In this document: piece after piece, positions 23,037 through 34,117 of the stretch
How positions within the stretch are numbered: position 1 is the stretch's first letter
How the letters are laid out: each line of letters begins with the position of its first letter
Assembly (NCBI GenBank): GCA_016808115.1
Contig: JAEQBH010007415.1
Span: 62,001-126,000 of the forward strand
Length of the DNA: 64,000 bases
Direction: 5' to 3'
Source of the DNA: Tetrastigma voinierianum
Lineage: Eukaryota; Streptophyta; Magnoliopsida; Vitales; Vitaceae
Notes under the pieces: generated by a model
Database searches by the model: none
Told to the model about the DNA's origin: nothing
The model's input: the letters and a program-made list of their open reading frames with translations, nothing else
Program-made: the position numbers and the translations under genes

Positions 23037-26000
23037 TGGTTTCACCACTTCACTTGTCCCTAAGCACTTGCATTTAGTCTATGGTGTCATACTCACCCAT
23101 TATTCTCATATAACACCATTTAGGCCCTTTAGGTTTGGTCTTTCTCCCCAGCCTCTCGGTGGGCTTGTATATGGTCCATTGAGTGCGTATGTATTTCACT
23201 GAGTACAATGAGTGTCAATTATTGGCATCGTGCCATAGGAAGCAAGTGTTTCAAGGGTTTAGCCTCAATCGAGTTTATGGAGTATGTCATATTTGGAGAA
23301 CTCGAAAGTTTGTTTCGATTGTATCTCCTTTGTCCGAGCTCAGAATTGTTCACTGTTTGTTTTGTTGAATTCCTTATTCGCCAAGGAGGTTTATGTTAAA
23401 AATCTATAATTTTGGTCAACCTGCTTAACAATCGGTTTGACTAGTTCGTCGAGGTAATATGTATACAACACTATTGTGGGTGATTTTGGCGAGCACTCCT
23501 CCCTGTTTTGATCATATCTCCTCTATCCAAACTTAGAATGGTGCACCGTTTTTTTGTTGGGCCCCCTTATTCTTCAGGGAACATTCCCATCCAAATTTCA
23601 TATTCTCTCAACCGGCCCGACTGGTTGGCATCTGGTTGAACCGGTTAGTTGGGACAGCCTCTTGTGTGAAGCACCTGTTTTTTAGATTTTGAGCCCAACC
23701 AAATGGTTCGGCCATAAGCTCCAGCTCGACCTTGGGAAGTATTGTGGGTCTATTTTGGGCCTTGTCTTAGAACATATACAGCCCACCATGAACCCATGTG
23801 GAGATTAGGTGAAGCGTTAAAACTTAAGTGATTCAAATTGCATAGAAAATGAGGAGGAGGAATGGGGGAAGCTATTTCCGAGATTGATTAGGGCCCTTTC
23901 CAAAGCTTGAAGGAGAGAAAAACGAAGAGGCTTTGATGGCTGGAGGTGGGAATTAGCATAAAAGGACATAGAGATCAGATTGGAAAGAACCTTTTGGAGG
24001 GGCACACTTCCGGGCTCAGACACACGTTTGCTGGATTTTTTCCGGGATGTATAGCTTGGTTTCTGTTCAGCGTCTTATGTGAGGAGGTAAGAAATGGACC
24101 CTTTCTCCACTCTATTCTTAAGATACGTTCTGATCAAATTTGAAGTTTCTCTCAACTATTTGAGCTTGAGCCACGCTCACGTGAAAGCTTGCTCAACAGT
24201 TTCTGCTAGGCAGTTTCATGAAGTCTTTGTTGTTTTGGTTGGTTCTCACTATCCGAGCTGAGAATCAAATCACCGCTTGTTTTGTTAGACTCTGGATTCC
24301 TTTATGTTCTGAAATTCTTTGAGAGCCTCTCTCAACGATTTGACTGGTTCAAACCAGATCATTCGATTCATTCAGATTAGGTTTCCTTCAGGAAAGGCAG
24401 TTTGTGTAGTTTTGTTGTTTTGGTTGGTTCCTCACTCATCCGAGCTGAGGATCAATCACCGTTTGTTTTGTTAGATTCTGGAGTCTTTTAGGAAGGTTCT
24501 GGAAATTTTTGAGGTTTCAAAGATTTGGACTGGTTCGAAACCAGATCATTCGGTTCATTCAGATTAGGTTTTCAGAAAGGCAGCTTGTAGTAGTTTTTGT
24601 TGTTTTGCTGGTTCTCACTCATCCGAGCTGAGAATCAATCACCGTTTGTTTTTTAGATTTCTAACCTCTTTATGTTCTGAAATTCTTTGAGAGCCTTCTC
24701 TCAACGATTTGACTGGTTCGAAACCAGATCATTCGTTCATTCAGATTAGGTTTTCAGAAAGGCAGTTTGTGTAGCTTTGTTGTTTTGCTGGGTTCTCACC
24801 ATCCGAGCTGAGAATCAATCACCGTTTGTTTTTTTAGATTCCTAACCCTTTAGGAAGGTTCTGAAAATTTTGAGAGCCTATCTTTAACCGGCTGAACTGG
24901 TTGATAAACCAGATTAGCCGGTCCATTGAATTCAGTTTGGTTGGAAATGGTAGTTCTGTAGTAGTTTGTTCTGCTTGTGTTGGTTCTGGTCATTCGAGTC
25001 GAATTGTACTGCTTACTTTTTAGATTCCTGACTTCTAAGGAAGGTTCTGAATTTTTTGAAATCTTTTCTCAATTATCTGACTGATTATAAACCAAACCAT
25101 CCTCGCTCATCGGGTTAGGTTTTCCTAAATGTGTTAGCTTAGGTACTTTGCTTTGCTTGTATTGGTTCTTGGTCATTCGGAGTTCGACTGCACTGCTTAT
25201 TTTATTAGATTCCTGAGTCTGTGAGGGATTTTCTGAAAAAGTTTCAGAATTTTTCTCAATCATTTTGACTTGTTGAAAACCGATTCAACCGGTTGTGCAA
25301 GACAGCCCATGGGCAGCCCCCTATTTAAGCATGTTTCAGTCTCGAATATATTATGGTGTGCTCTTAGTTGCCCTAAGAAACCTGTAGGCAGACTTTAGGT
25401 CTGAGTTCAGTTTCGGGTTTGAACAAAGTGGGTAGTGGGCAATGTGGGATTTGTATGTGGTTTGATTTGTGGATTTTAAGGAATGCAGTTAAAGTAAAGT
25501 GAACCACTTACCTCCTTCACCGCTCTTTCTTCGTACGGGATCCAATATTTAGTTTCAAATGCATGATGTATGATGTAATATTTGCCCTACCTATTCCTGC
25601 TATGCATGGCAGGATCTCGGTACATGCTTAGGCATTGCATTTGTATTCATATGCGACATGGTGTTCGATTTTTAACATTTGTGATGCATTCAGCTGACCG
25701 ACCTCTTATGCGCCACTGGCTAGGGACCAAGGTGTATGTGCTTAATGTCGGGTAATGAATTTCACATGGATGCTTTGTGTTTGGGTGTCATGCATGTCAT
25801 GGTGTTTGTCGGGCTAACTCTTGATGTAGCGCTGCGGGCCGGGACTACGTACGCGCCATTCGCTTATTTTGCCGAAGTTTTTTTTTAAGCATGATGCTCA
25901 ATTAGGTCGGGTCTCGATCGGTCAGATGTTTAGCTTCCAGAGACTATCTGATTTGTGACCCATATGCTCCTACATACCCAATTCACTAGTAGAGACCGAG

Positions 26001-26288
26001 TTCCGGGCCTAGAGGGGTGCTACCTCATATGAGGTACCTTCCCGATAGGTAATCTGACCCCCGGACCCAAAAATCTAGTTTTCGCAGACCGCTTTTTCCA
26101 TACTGGAGTCATTGGGTTGTTTCCTTACTTGGTTTTCCCACCTAAAAATAAAAATAAAAGTAAGTGGCGACCCAAAGCAAAACCGTTCCTCCTCGGGACG
26201 GATTTTCCAAAACTCAAAATTAACCCACACTTTTCTTCATTTTTCCTTCCATTTTAAAATAGTCACATCCGGGATTGGGTGGTCCACA
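23037..26288 (+). repeat. 5' LTR of Tat/Ogre copy 2
   Basis: It starts near tggtttcaccacttcacttg and ends gggattgggtggtccaca. The ends form a long inverted repeat when compared with the intact start in copy 1 (TGTAGACCACCC against the complement TGTGGACCACCC). It is collinear with 37283-40924, including gtctatggtgtcatactcac near the start and a tandem repeat of six ~185-bp units. The left boundary is uncertain by a few bases. Confidence 0.87.
24225..25290 (+). repeat. Tandem ~185-bp repeat inside the 5' LTR (six units)
   Basis: The motif atccgagctgagaatcaatc (type 1) or cattcggagt (type 2) recurs at about 24252, 24440, 24622, 24803, 24993 and 25174, each followed by caccgtttgttttgttagat and, later, aaccagatcattcggttcat. 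Order is 1-1-1-1-2-2. Two older, diverged copies occur near 23335 and 23525. Confidence 0.88.
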
Positions 26289-26318
26289 AATTACGATCTG
26301 ACTGGGGGATCGAACCTT
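26289..26318 (+). other. Degenerate primer binding site of Tat/Ogre copy 2
   Basis: Directly after the 5' LTR the sequence aattacgatctgactggggg resembles the tRNA-Arg-type site TGGCGACTCCACTGGGGA used by Ogre-like elements, with the 5' part mutated. The match is partial, so the tRNA assignment is tentative. Confidence 0.5.
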
Positions 26319-27180
26319 AATCTCTCGGTTTCATAAGAGGATCAAACTTGGAACTTGAGTTGTGTATATTGGAGCACATGGTTCATTGACTAATAGATCA
26401 AGAAGTACAAATGACCGATGATCACTTTAATCTGGGCTGGGTATTCGCATAAGACTTATGGTTTGTTTTCAGGTTTCGTTGTTCAATTGTTGGATTCTAG
26501 CATGTTTTGTTCATGGTTGACGGGTACCTAGCCGTATGTTTTTTATTGCATAGATGGTTAGTTTGTGGTGTAGATTTCAGGATGTGCTTGCTCTTCAGGC
26601 ATGATTGTCACGCATGACCGCCTCCTTCTCGCATGACCGCCGCCAGGTTTGTAGGCACGTGTGTATCCCCTACTAATCACTCAGTCTTGGTCGATTATTC
26701 CTCATTGATTGCTTATGTTGCTGGGAGTCATTCTAACTTCTACCTTCGACCAAGCTAGGGGTTTGGAATGGGGTTCAGCATAAGGCCATCGATGTACTTC
26801 TGGAGCACTACGGAGATGACTCATGTCCGAGCAATGAAGACCTCAGATAGCCCCGAAGCTAGGATTTCCTCATGGATACATGTGGCCGGTATGCCACTTT
26901 GATTGTTGATTGCATCTTAGGTTGCAAGATCCTTGTGGGTACGGTCATCTAGCCTTTTAGGACTTGCCTTTCCCTCATATTGAGCCGCTTTACTTCTAAG
27001 GTGTTACCATGTCAGAATCTCGCCCGCATGGGGCCACATATCAGATTAGCCAAGTGATGTCACATGTCCGTTCATTCCCTTAGAGGATTTCTTACTAGGA
27101 TTGCATTATCGATTGATTTTCGGATTATAGACACTCTGACCATCATGCCCCCTTCCTCGTAGATTGTTAACTAAGACACT
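26319..27180 (+). other. 5' UTR of Tat/Ogre copy 2
   Basis: Sequence between the primer site and the first recognisable gag block. No conserved domain was seen and no repeat other than two close copies of gcatgaccgcc near 26620-26640. Confidence 0.5.
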
Positions 27181-28760
27181 GGGTTCCGAAAGTCGATTCT
27201 GATCGAAGGTAGACTTGTTAGAGATTCAGATCCACGCCGCTAGAGGTGCATCAAATCATAGAGATATGGACCTCAAAGACACTACCGTCGACCAGTCATC
27301 GAGATTACCGATACTACGACATCTCTTCGATGCCATATTTTTGGATCGGGATGCAGGATTGATGGCATCAGACCCAACCATTGCCAATTCTCGGAGCACC
27401 CGCATGACTCTACCCCACCTCCACCAACACCACCATCATCCGACCCACAAGACATCGACTACACACCCAATTCCACCAATTCCCACCATTATCCGACCCA
27501 CTCCGCATGTGCCAGACTATACGCCCACTCCACCACCACCATTATTCAACTACCCCACAGTTTGAGCTTTTGTTCTACATGGTCGACCGAGACCACTCCC
27601 ACATTCTCGGGCTGCGGCCCCCGCACCGATTATCGATAACACTCGTGCCCGTATCGATAGGCTTGAGCGCAGGATCGTGCCCGCATGTCGATGGAGTTAT
27701 AGGTTGGGACGGATACGATGACCTTCCAAAGGGCAGCCAAGCGCTAAGTTTCGGGCGATGCCTATTATCGAGAGTACACTCGGGATGTGGTGCCCCGTAT
27801 TCACTTGCAGCTATACAAATGCTGTTAAGTGCGCAGCATAGATCGGACGACACGATGACCATGCTTTTCCTCCGTCGAGTGGTGCCGTTGGTTTGCATCA
27901 TTGACCCTTCGAGGCGTAGGATTACTGGCTGATTCGGGGATGTGAGTTTATCGCATAATATTCTTTAATACTGTAAGGACGATCCCTGAGAGAGTTGGGA
28001 GGCCCTCGTAGAGGCCTGAGCGCCCAGAATTTCATTCATCTCCCGCCGGAGAAAGAAGATTGCACATTATAGATATCGACCTCGAGCGATCGGGATCGGC
28101 ATGATTATGTTAGATCTTCAAATTTCGCTTGCTGTGCATCTCACGGGCTCCCATGTAATGCACTTCGATCATCAAGTTCAGGCCCCATGGCATTGAGGAG
28201 GGCATATCTAGAGGATTAGCGCGCACTTCTCCTTCAGACTACAAAGGGAAGAACCCGTATCGGGACCCGCACCATCGGATGTTGGTTCCATTGGCATGAC
28301 AGACACGTCCCCACGCCACCTCCGCTCGCAGACGCGCACACTCCTACCGTGATGGCTGTGGTCAAGATGTACGCCTACCTTCGTGCCGTTGGATCCATTT
28401 CTTTTCTACATCATCCGCTACTACAGCCGCATATGCTACACAAAATCTCGGGAGGCCACTTGAACAAAGATCATCGCCAGTATAGAGCACCACTCTCCAC
28501 CGAGGCTCCGGCCAGCAAAGCCACACAACTCTGACGCCACTCGAGCCGAGCATTTCAGATTATCAAAGGGGGTTCGATTGTTCCACTACCACTTAGACCA
28601 CCACCACAGCCTACCCCACCTGGATTCAGGACCGATCTTCACTGTGCCTATCATCGAGAGCCTGGCCATGATACGTATAGCCGCAAAGATCAGGCATGCT
28701 ATCTCAGACTCAGACGATCAAGGCTCGTCAGTTTCAGACGTCCCGCCGTGACTACACTGC
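27181..28760 (+). pseudogene. Tat/Ogre-type gag, copy 2 (degenerate)
   Basis: A proline-rich stretch (27410-27560, PP.P and histidine runs) precedes the gag core. The core is recognisable through FFNTVRTIP near 27959-27988 and GIEEGISRGLA near 28191-28225, characteristic of Tat gag. Another proline-rich stretch leads to a zinc-knuckle-like block LHCAYHREPGHDTYSRKDQA near 28640-28697. The histidine and glycine positions are kept but the final cysteine is replaced. Frames change several times. Gag would form the virus-like particle and bind element RNA. Confidence 0.72.
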
Positions 28761-30425
28761 TACTCACTCATGACACTAGAGTTGTACCCCACTCCCCGGG
28801 GGTATACATTCGATTGAGTTTCTTTGGGAGATGAGATATCTATGATGGGATGGGATGGAGAGGCTCGCCTAATCGCTTGTACGCAAACTCGTAGTTTGGG
28901 TTATGCACTCCAGGTCACAGGGTCTCAAATTCATTTAGATTGACTCCGCATGATGTTCCCGACGCATGCCAATATCTCCCAGATAATTTGCAACATTTTT
29001 CCTCCCATGACACCTTCATTCTGCTCCCTAGGAGCATGGGCCAAGCATACAAAGATGTTCGGGATTGTTACGCAGACGCCGAGAATAGCTCAGCCCCCAC
29101 CGCTGATAGACCTTTGTCAGTACTGATGATGTAGATGAGATTCATAGGGAAGATGATGAGATTTGCGCCACTGGCACTACTCAGCCCGCATTTCCATTTG
29201 AGCTTATCGCCTCATCCGAAGACACATAGAGACGCATTGATCGAGCTCTCGCCGTGACAGTCGACATCGCTTACCACTCCCCGGCCGACTTTCTCGACAA
29301 ATGATGTGGCTACGCATAAGAGCCGATGATGATTTACCACCCGGAGGGATCGCACTACGTTCGCCTTTGTTCATCGGGATGTTGCTTGTTCAGTCGTAGA
29401 TGCCGCGCCCCTTGTTGACAATCCGCCCGCTTCTTAACGTCATTCACCGTTACCGCCATTGCTTTCGATTTCACCGTCCGATTCGCCATCCCATACGCAC
29501 CATCGTAGCTTATGACGGACTCAGAGACGCTAGGTACTCACTACACATGTCATGATCGGTCCAATCAGATACTCCATACTCTTTCAGGTTTTCGAGCATT
29601 CGGCCCATCCTTTAACCTCGCTGGTCGCCTCGATTCACGAGATGGTGCTATACCATCTTCGCTTCATCGTAAGGTGAAGTTCATACACGAGGGCGATTAT
29701 CACAATACAATCGACTACGCATGTTACTACTTCTCTCGAGCCAAGGCGTATAAGCCACAAATGAATCCATTTGCACTTAATCGGCTTGTTTTTGATGAAG
29801 TCCGTGTTGTTAGTTTAGAGTGATGACGATAGAGACACGGTACCTATGTCTTTGACGCTGACAAAGAAGACTTCAGTGCTTAACATGATGAGGCATGTTC
29901 ATGCCCCGGCTCGATTTGGCCGCTGCCAGGGCCAGCTTACTATTTTACGCTTGATCATGACATATCTTACGGGTCGGGTTACATCCCAACGGCGATGATG
30001 CGACACATGGAACGCATCACAGAGAGAGCGAGCTCGCATGTCCTGTGATTCCATTTTCGACATCCCCTTCGCCTTATTAATTCTTCTTACTACGACTATT
30101 TTATCAAAGAATCGAGTATGCACCCCGCACAAAGGGAGCTGACCATGTTTCAAAAGATGGTTGGAGATCTCAGGCATCTCAACATGCCCTAGGACAGATT
30201 TGTTCACTCCGAGACCACCAAGCCACTGAGGTCATGGATACAGACCCCATCACCGATAGAGCCGTGTTTTTCCATGTGCTTTCCCGAGGAGATCCTCGAC
30301 TACGATCTACCCATGGATTGGGATGAAACTCCGATGGAGCGACTCTTCCCGAGATACTTGGTACGGATCGATGGACATGATCTAAGATCGGTCGCTTTCT
30401 GATACAAATGACACTGGCTGAAATC
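28761..30425 (+). pseudogene. Protease region and linker, Tat/Ogre copy 2 (degenerate)
   Basis: After gag comes a PLPGG(I/V)HSI block near 28790-28815, then a region with DNPPAS at about 29418-29436 corresponding to the D-N/S-G-S/A active site, followed by a broken TIVAYDG near 29505-29520. A long, partly open segment continues to 29823 with KVKFIHEGDYHNTIDY and FDEVRVVSLE. The stretch MRHVHAPARFGRCQGQ near 29890-29935 matches the G.GLGRRQQG part of Tat polyproteins. The active site is not functional as read. Confidence 0.6.
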
Positions 30426-31079
30426 CCATTTTGCTTTTGACATGTTTGGAATTTCTATGATTGATTCTGATGCTGTGACACTTTATGACGCTTGCACTGA
30501 CGCAATGGACATGATCGGCACTGGCCGCATTCTGGATGTTTCCCCACCCGGGCCTCGAATCTCTTTCGATGTGTCGGAATTTCTATGCTCGGTGCTCGAT
30601 GACGACTGGCTCGTTGCCACGGGATATTACTCATGATACCGCTGGCTGGTGAGCCGTCCGACTGTGGACCCACCTCTTTGACGCCTATGTCCGGCTCATA
30701 CCCGCTTGATGACATTTCCGATGGCACAATGACATGAGTATTTCGAGCATTCGCCGTGTCACGCATTTCCTTCGACGCACCACCGCCACTTCCATAAAGA
30801 CATTTATGCGATGTTGATGATGTGGGAGACACTGCATTTAATCTAATCGGGTGGTAATTCAGATCTAATTCGACATAGAGGACAAGAGTTACACCCATTT
30901 CCGGTAGCACAGTTGATAGGATTTCAAAAATTGCATCAGCCCAGGAGATTAGATCGCCTTCTCTATCTCATGATGAGAGAAGTGGTATCGACGACCTACT
31001 GTGTCATACTGGATGTATTTCCGCATGGTCTTACGAGGCAGCCCTCGACCCCACTATAGTTCAGCATCACCTGCCCATT

Positions 31080-31640
31080 CTGCCACATGCTAGGCTAGTT
31101 AAGCAGAAATTGAGGAGACTACATCCTCGACGGAGTTTGCGTTAAAAGAGATTCAAAAGCAACTTAGTTGTCGGGTGGCTTCTGTCGATGGTTGAGTATC
31201 AAGTGGTTGGCTAATGTCGTCTTTGTTCCAAAGGATGGCAGGTTAGAGTTTGTGTTGGCTCAGAGAAGTTTGAATAAGGCCCGATACAAGGATGGTTTTC
31301 CTCACTACAGTGATATATGTGATGTTGGCCAGTAACGCGGGCACCTGTTGTCCTTCATGGATGGGTTTTAAGGTATGTCAGTTTTTAATGGCTCCAGGAG
31401 GATATGGAAAAGACTTAACTTTCATCACAGTGGGGTACTTCTACTTTAACTATGGTCATGCCATTTGGGTTAAAAAATGCAGGGGCCACCTATCAGAAAG
31501 TACCACTACTTTATTCCGTGACATGATGTGAGAGATGTTGAGGGTATCGTGGATGACCATGATAGTGAAGTCGAAGCGACGGATCCTTAGCGACCTTCTG
31601 AGAGATTCTTTGAGAGGATCGAGACGGTTCGGATTGAGTT
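31080..31640 (+). pseudogene. Reverse transcriptase domain, Tat/Ogre copy 2
   Basis: Blocks recognisable in shifting frames: LSMVEYQ near 31183, a PKDGRL-like segment near 31230, FMDGF near 31358 and TMVMPFGLKNAGATYQ near 31449-31496, a strongly conserved gypsy RT block. It is followed by FRDMM near 31515. At about 31545-31560 the YVDD catalytic motif reads IVDDH with a nearby frameshift. The central fingers region is damaged. Confidence 0.8.
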
Positions 31641-31779
31641 GAGATCCCAAGAGTGCACTTTGGAATTAACTACGGAAAATTGTTGGGTCACATTGTTAGT
31701 ATTGTGGTATAGAGGTTGATCCAGGAGAAGATCAAATTTATACTTGACATCACGGCTCAGGGGGTGAGAAAGAGATCGA

Positions 31780-32400
31780 GGAGGCTTTAGGCGGACTTCT
31801 GATACATCAGTCGTTTCATTGCTAGACTAACAGACATATGTGAGCCTATCTTTCGTCTTCTGAGGAAGAACCAGCCTACGGTTTGGAATGATGATTGCCA
31901 GTGTGCTTTTGAGAAGATTAAGGAGTGTTTACTTTCTCCCCGGTTTTTGTGCCTCCCACATCGGGGCGACCCGCAGCTATATTTGTCGATTAATCGGTTC
32001 ATGGCTTTGGGATGCATGTTAAGCATTTCGATGATTCGGGAAAGGACGAGCCATTTATTATCCCGAGTAAGAGGATCTTTGGAATATGAGTGTAAATACA
32101 TTATGATTGAGGCGCCTACGTTTAGCGTTGGTTTGGGTTGCCGGGAGACTTAGGCCTTATGTGTGAGTATTCCATCTTGTTAGTCTCGATTAGATCGTTG
32201 AGATATTTGTTCGTGACCTGTCGTGGTGAGCTCATGAGATGGATTTGGATTTCTATTGGCGATTTGATATTGATATAGCAACCGCGAGAAATGTCGGTAA
32301 AGGGGAAGCATTGTTGCGAGATCATTTGGCTTAACGCGGTGTCCGATGGCGAACGATTGACTATGATTTCCGCGATGAGCAATTTGTTTCAATGACCAAC
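31780..32400 (+). pseudogene. RT thumb/connection and RNase H domain 1, Tat/Ogre copy 2
   Basis: A plus-strand block around 31800-31930 reads YISRFIARLT, then LRKNQPTVWNDDCQCAFEKI and CLLSP, the region following gypsy RT. RNase H follows with MALGCM near 32000 and LEYECKYIMIE near 32080-32110, matching copy 1. The region to 32400 has degenerate traces including FVSMTNIT near 32385-32405. Confidence 0.78.
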
Positions 32401-32850
32401 ATTACGGAGGATGGCGGTTGTACTTGATGGTCGCCTTGTCCGATCGGGGTTTGGTATTGGTATCTTATTGATATCACCACGGGGTGATCACATTCCCGGT
32501 CGAGTTCGATTAGTATTTTCGGTCATCGGTTTGACGAATAATATGGTTGAGTGTAGAGGCTTGCATTACGGGCCTAGAGACCCTTGGATCTTGGTATTAG
32601 GCGGTTGGGAGATCATGGGGATTCGACTTAGTTATCTGCGGCGAACCCGAGTATGCGGAGGACGCTACGTGATGAAAAGTTGAGGGAGCCACTACCATGC
32701 TTACTTAGACCTCTTGGTTGCTGGGTTGAAGAGTTGAGATATATTATGCACTGGGGAAGAGAATCGGTTTGCGTGCGTTGGCCGCGCCAGCCCACGTGGT
32801 TGAGATTCTGCGGGGTGATTGTGCACGACCACTGATTGAGACCCGGTCAC
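32401..32850 (+). pseudogene. Archaeal-type RNase H (aRNH), Tat/Ogre copy 2
   Basis: Translation near 32411-32560 gives VLDGRLVRSGFGIGILLISP and RGDHIPGRVRL, then LTNNMVEC. The D-G...SGFGIG signature corresponds to YFDGAANQSGFGIG in copy 1; the first Y-F is changed to V-L. The (V)EYEA motif is altered to VECRG. This second RNase H supports the Tat/Ogre assignment. Confidence 0.8.
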
Positions 32851-32999
32851 TTTTACGCTTATTCTTTGTTTGATTGAAGATATTGAGAATCGGGATGAGC
32901 TACCATGGTATCATGATATTTATGTCGCGGTTTACGTCATGTGGCGATTATCTGAGCGGAGTACATCAAGGATATGAGAGCATTGAGACGAGTTGACCG

Positions 33000-33930
33000 C
33001 AGTTGTTATTTGTGGGGATGCCCTTTATAGGAGATCACCCGATGGCACATTATTATTATGCGGACCGCGCCTCTGCGAATCAAATGAGAGAGGTTCGTGC
33101 CGGATGCATGGCCCACATGGGAGGCCACATGCTAGCGCGTAGATTATGAGGGTGGTTACTTTTGGTTGACTATGGGGCAGTTGTTGCCGGTTTGTACGAG
33201 AGATGTCGAAGTCCAGGATGCACGGAGACTTGATACGTGCCACCTTACGAGGTTGCATGCACTTACATCCTTGGCCGTTTCGGTATGGGGTATTGATATT
33301 GTGGGAAGATCTCACTGAAATCTTCCGGTGGGCATCAGTACATCTGAGTGGCTATTGATTATTTCTAAGTGGGTGGAAGGCTACTTCTTATCTTTAGTTG
33401 GCCGGCGGAGTGGCCAAATTCATCAAATCGCACATTATCTATCGATATGGGGTCCCTCGCAGGTTGATCTCGGATAGGAGCGCATTTCGGAGCGAAGTGG
33501 ATACATTGGTTGAGTATGGTATTAGGCATCATCGATCATCTGCATATAGGCCACGAGACTAATGGGGCGATTGAGGCGCAAATAAGAATATCAAAGTTTT
33601 GAGAAAAGATGGTTGAGACTTCCAAGAGTTGGTCGAAGAAGCTCCCACTTTACGTTGTGGGCATCGTACATCTTCGTGCTATCTTTTGGAGTGCACACCT
33701 TATTCTTTGGTATATGGCATGGAGGCAGTGCTACCTGTTGAAATTGAGATGGGGTCCTTAAGAGTAGCATTAGAGCATCAGATATCTGAGACTGAGTGGG
33801 CTCAGTCCCGTTATGATCAGCTCAGCCTTTTGGATGAGAGGAGATTGAGGGCAGCAGATCATGTTGGTATATCGGAGGAAATGAGCCGGGTGCATTTTAG
33901 AAAAAGTCGAGCCCGGGAAGTTTGAAGCGA
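33000..33930 (+). pseudogene. Integrase, Tat/Ogre copy 2 (degenerate)
   Basis: The block LTSLAVSVWGIDIVG near 33263-33303 starts the catalytic core. Next come a SKWVEGY-like segment near 33365, YGVPRRLISDRS near 33440-33485 and a NGAIEA-like segment near 33560-33575. A good C-terminal part lies at 33680-33925 with ECTPYSLVYGMEAVLPVEIE and LLDERRLRAADHV. Stops and shifts break the core. It would insert the DNA copy into host chromosomes. Confidence 0.82.
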
Positions 33931-34117
33931 CCTAGTCTTGAAGAGGTCCTCGGGGGGATTAGAATCGCGACCCTAGAGGTAAGTTTAGACCCGAATTGGG
34001 CGAGAACATATCATTATCCAAGATCGACTAAGAAGGAATGACTGGTTGCGAGACTTGGACGGAAATCGGTTCACGAGCCGGTCTGATGTGGATCGGGTGA
34101 AGAGGTTTTGCGCTTGA

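Larger units (their letters stand above)
30426..34117 (+). pseudogene. Tat/Ogre-type pol, copy 2 (degenerate)
   Basis: It begins with FAFDMFGISMIDSD at about 30434, matching the segment at 6700-6745 of copy 1, and ends at a TGA at 34115-34117 after DVDRVKRFCA. Order: linker, RT, RNase H 1, archaeal-type RNase H, integrase. Copy 1 and copy 2 carry different stops and indels, so they decayed independently. Each domain is described separately below. Together these would reverse transcribe the element RNA and insert the DNA copy. Confidence 0.85.

Noticed and set aside
27215..27565. Pro/His-rich frame as a host structural protein
   Set aside because: It lies at the gag position of the Tat/Ogre element, directly before gag core motifs; proline-rich linkers are usual there.
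27575..27901. Minus-strand 108-codon frame within gag
   Set aside because: It is antisense to a recognisable gag core with no motif of its own.
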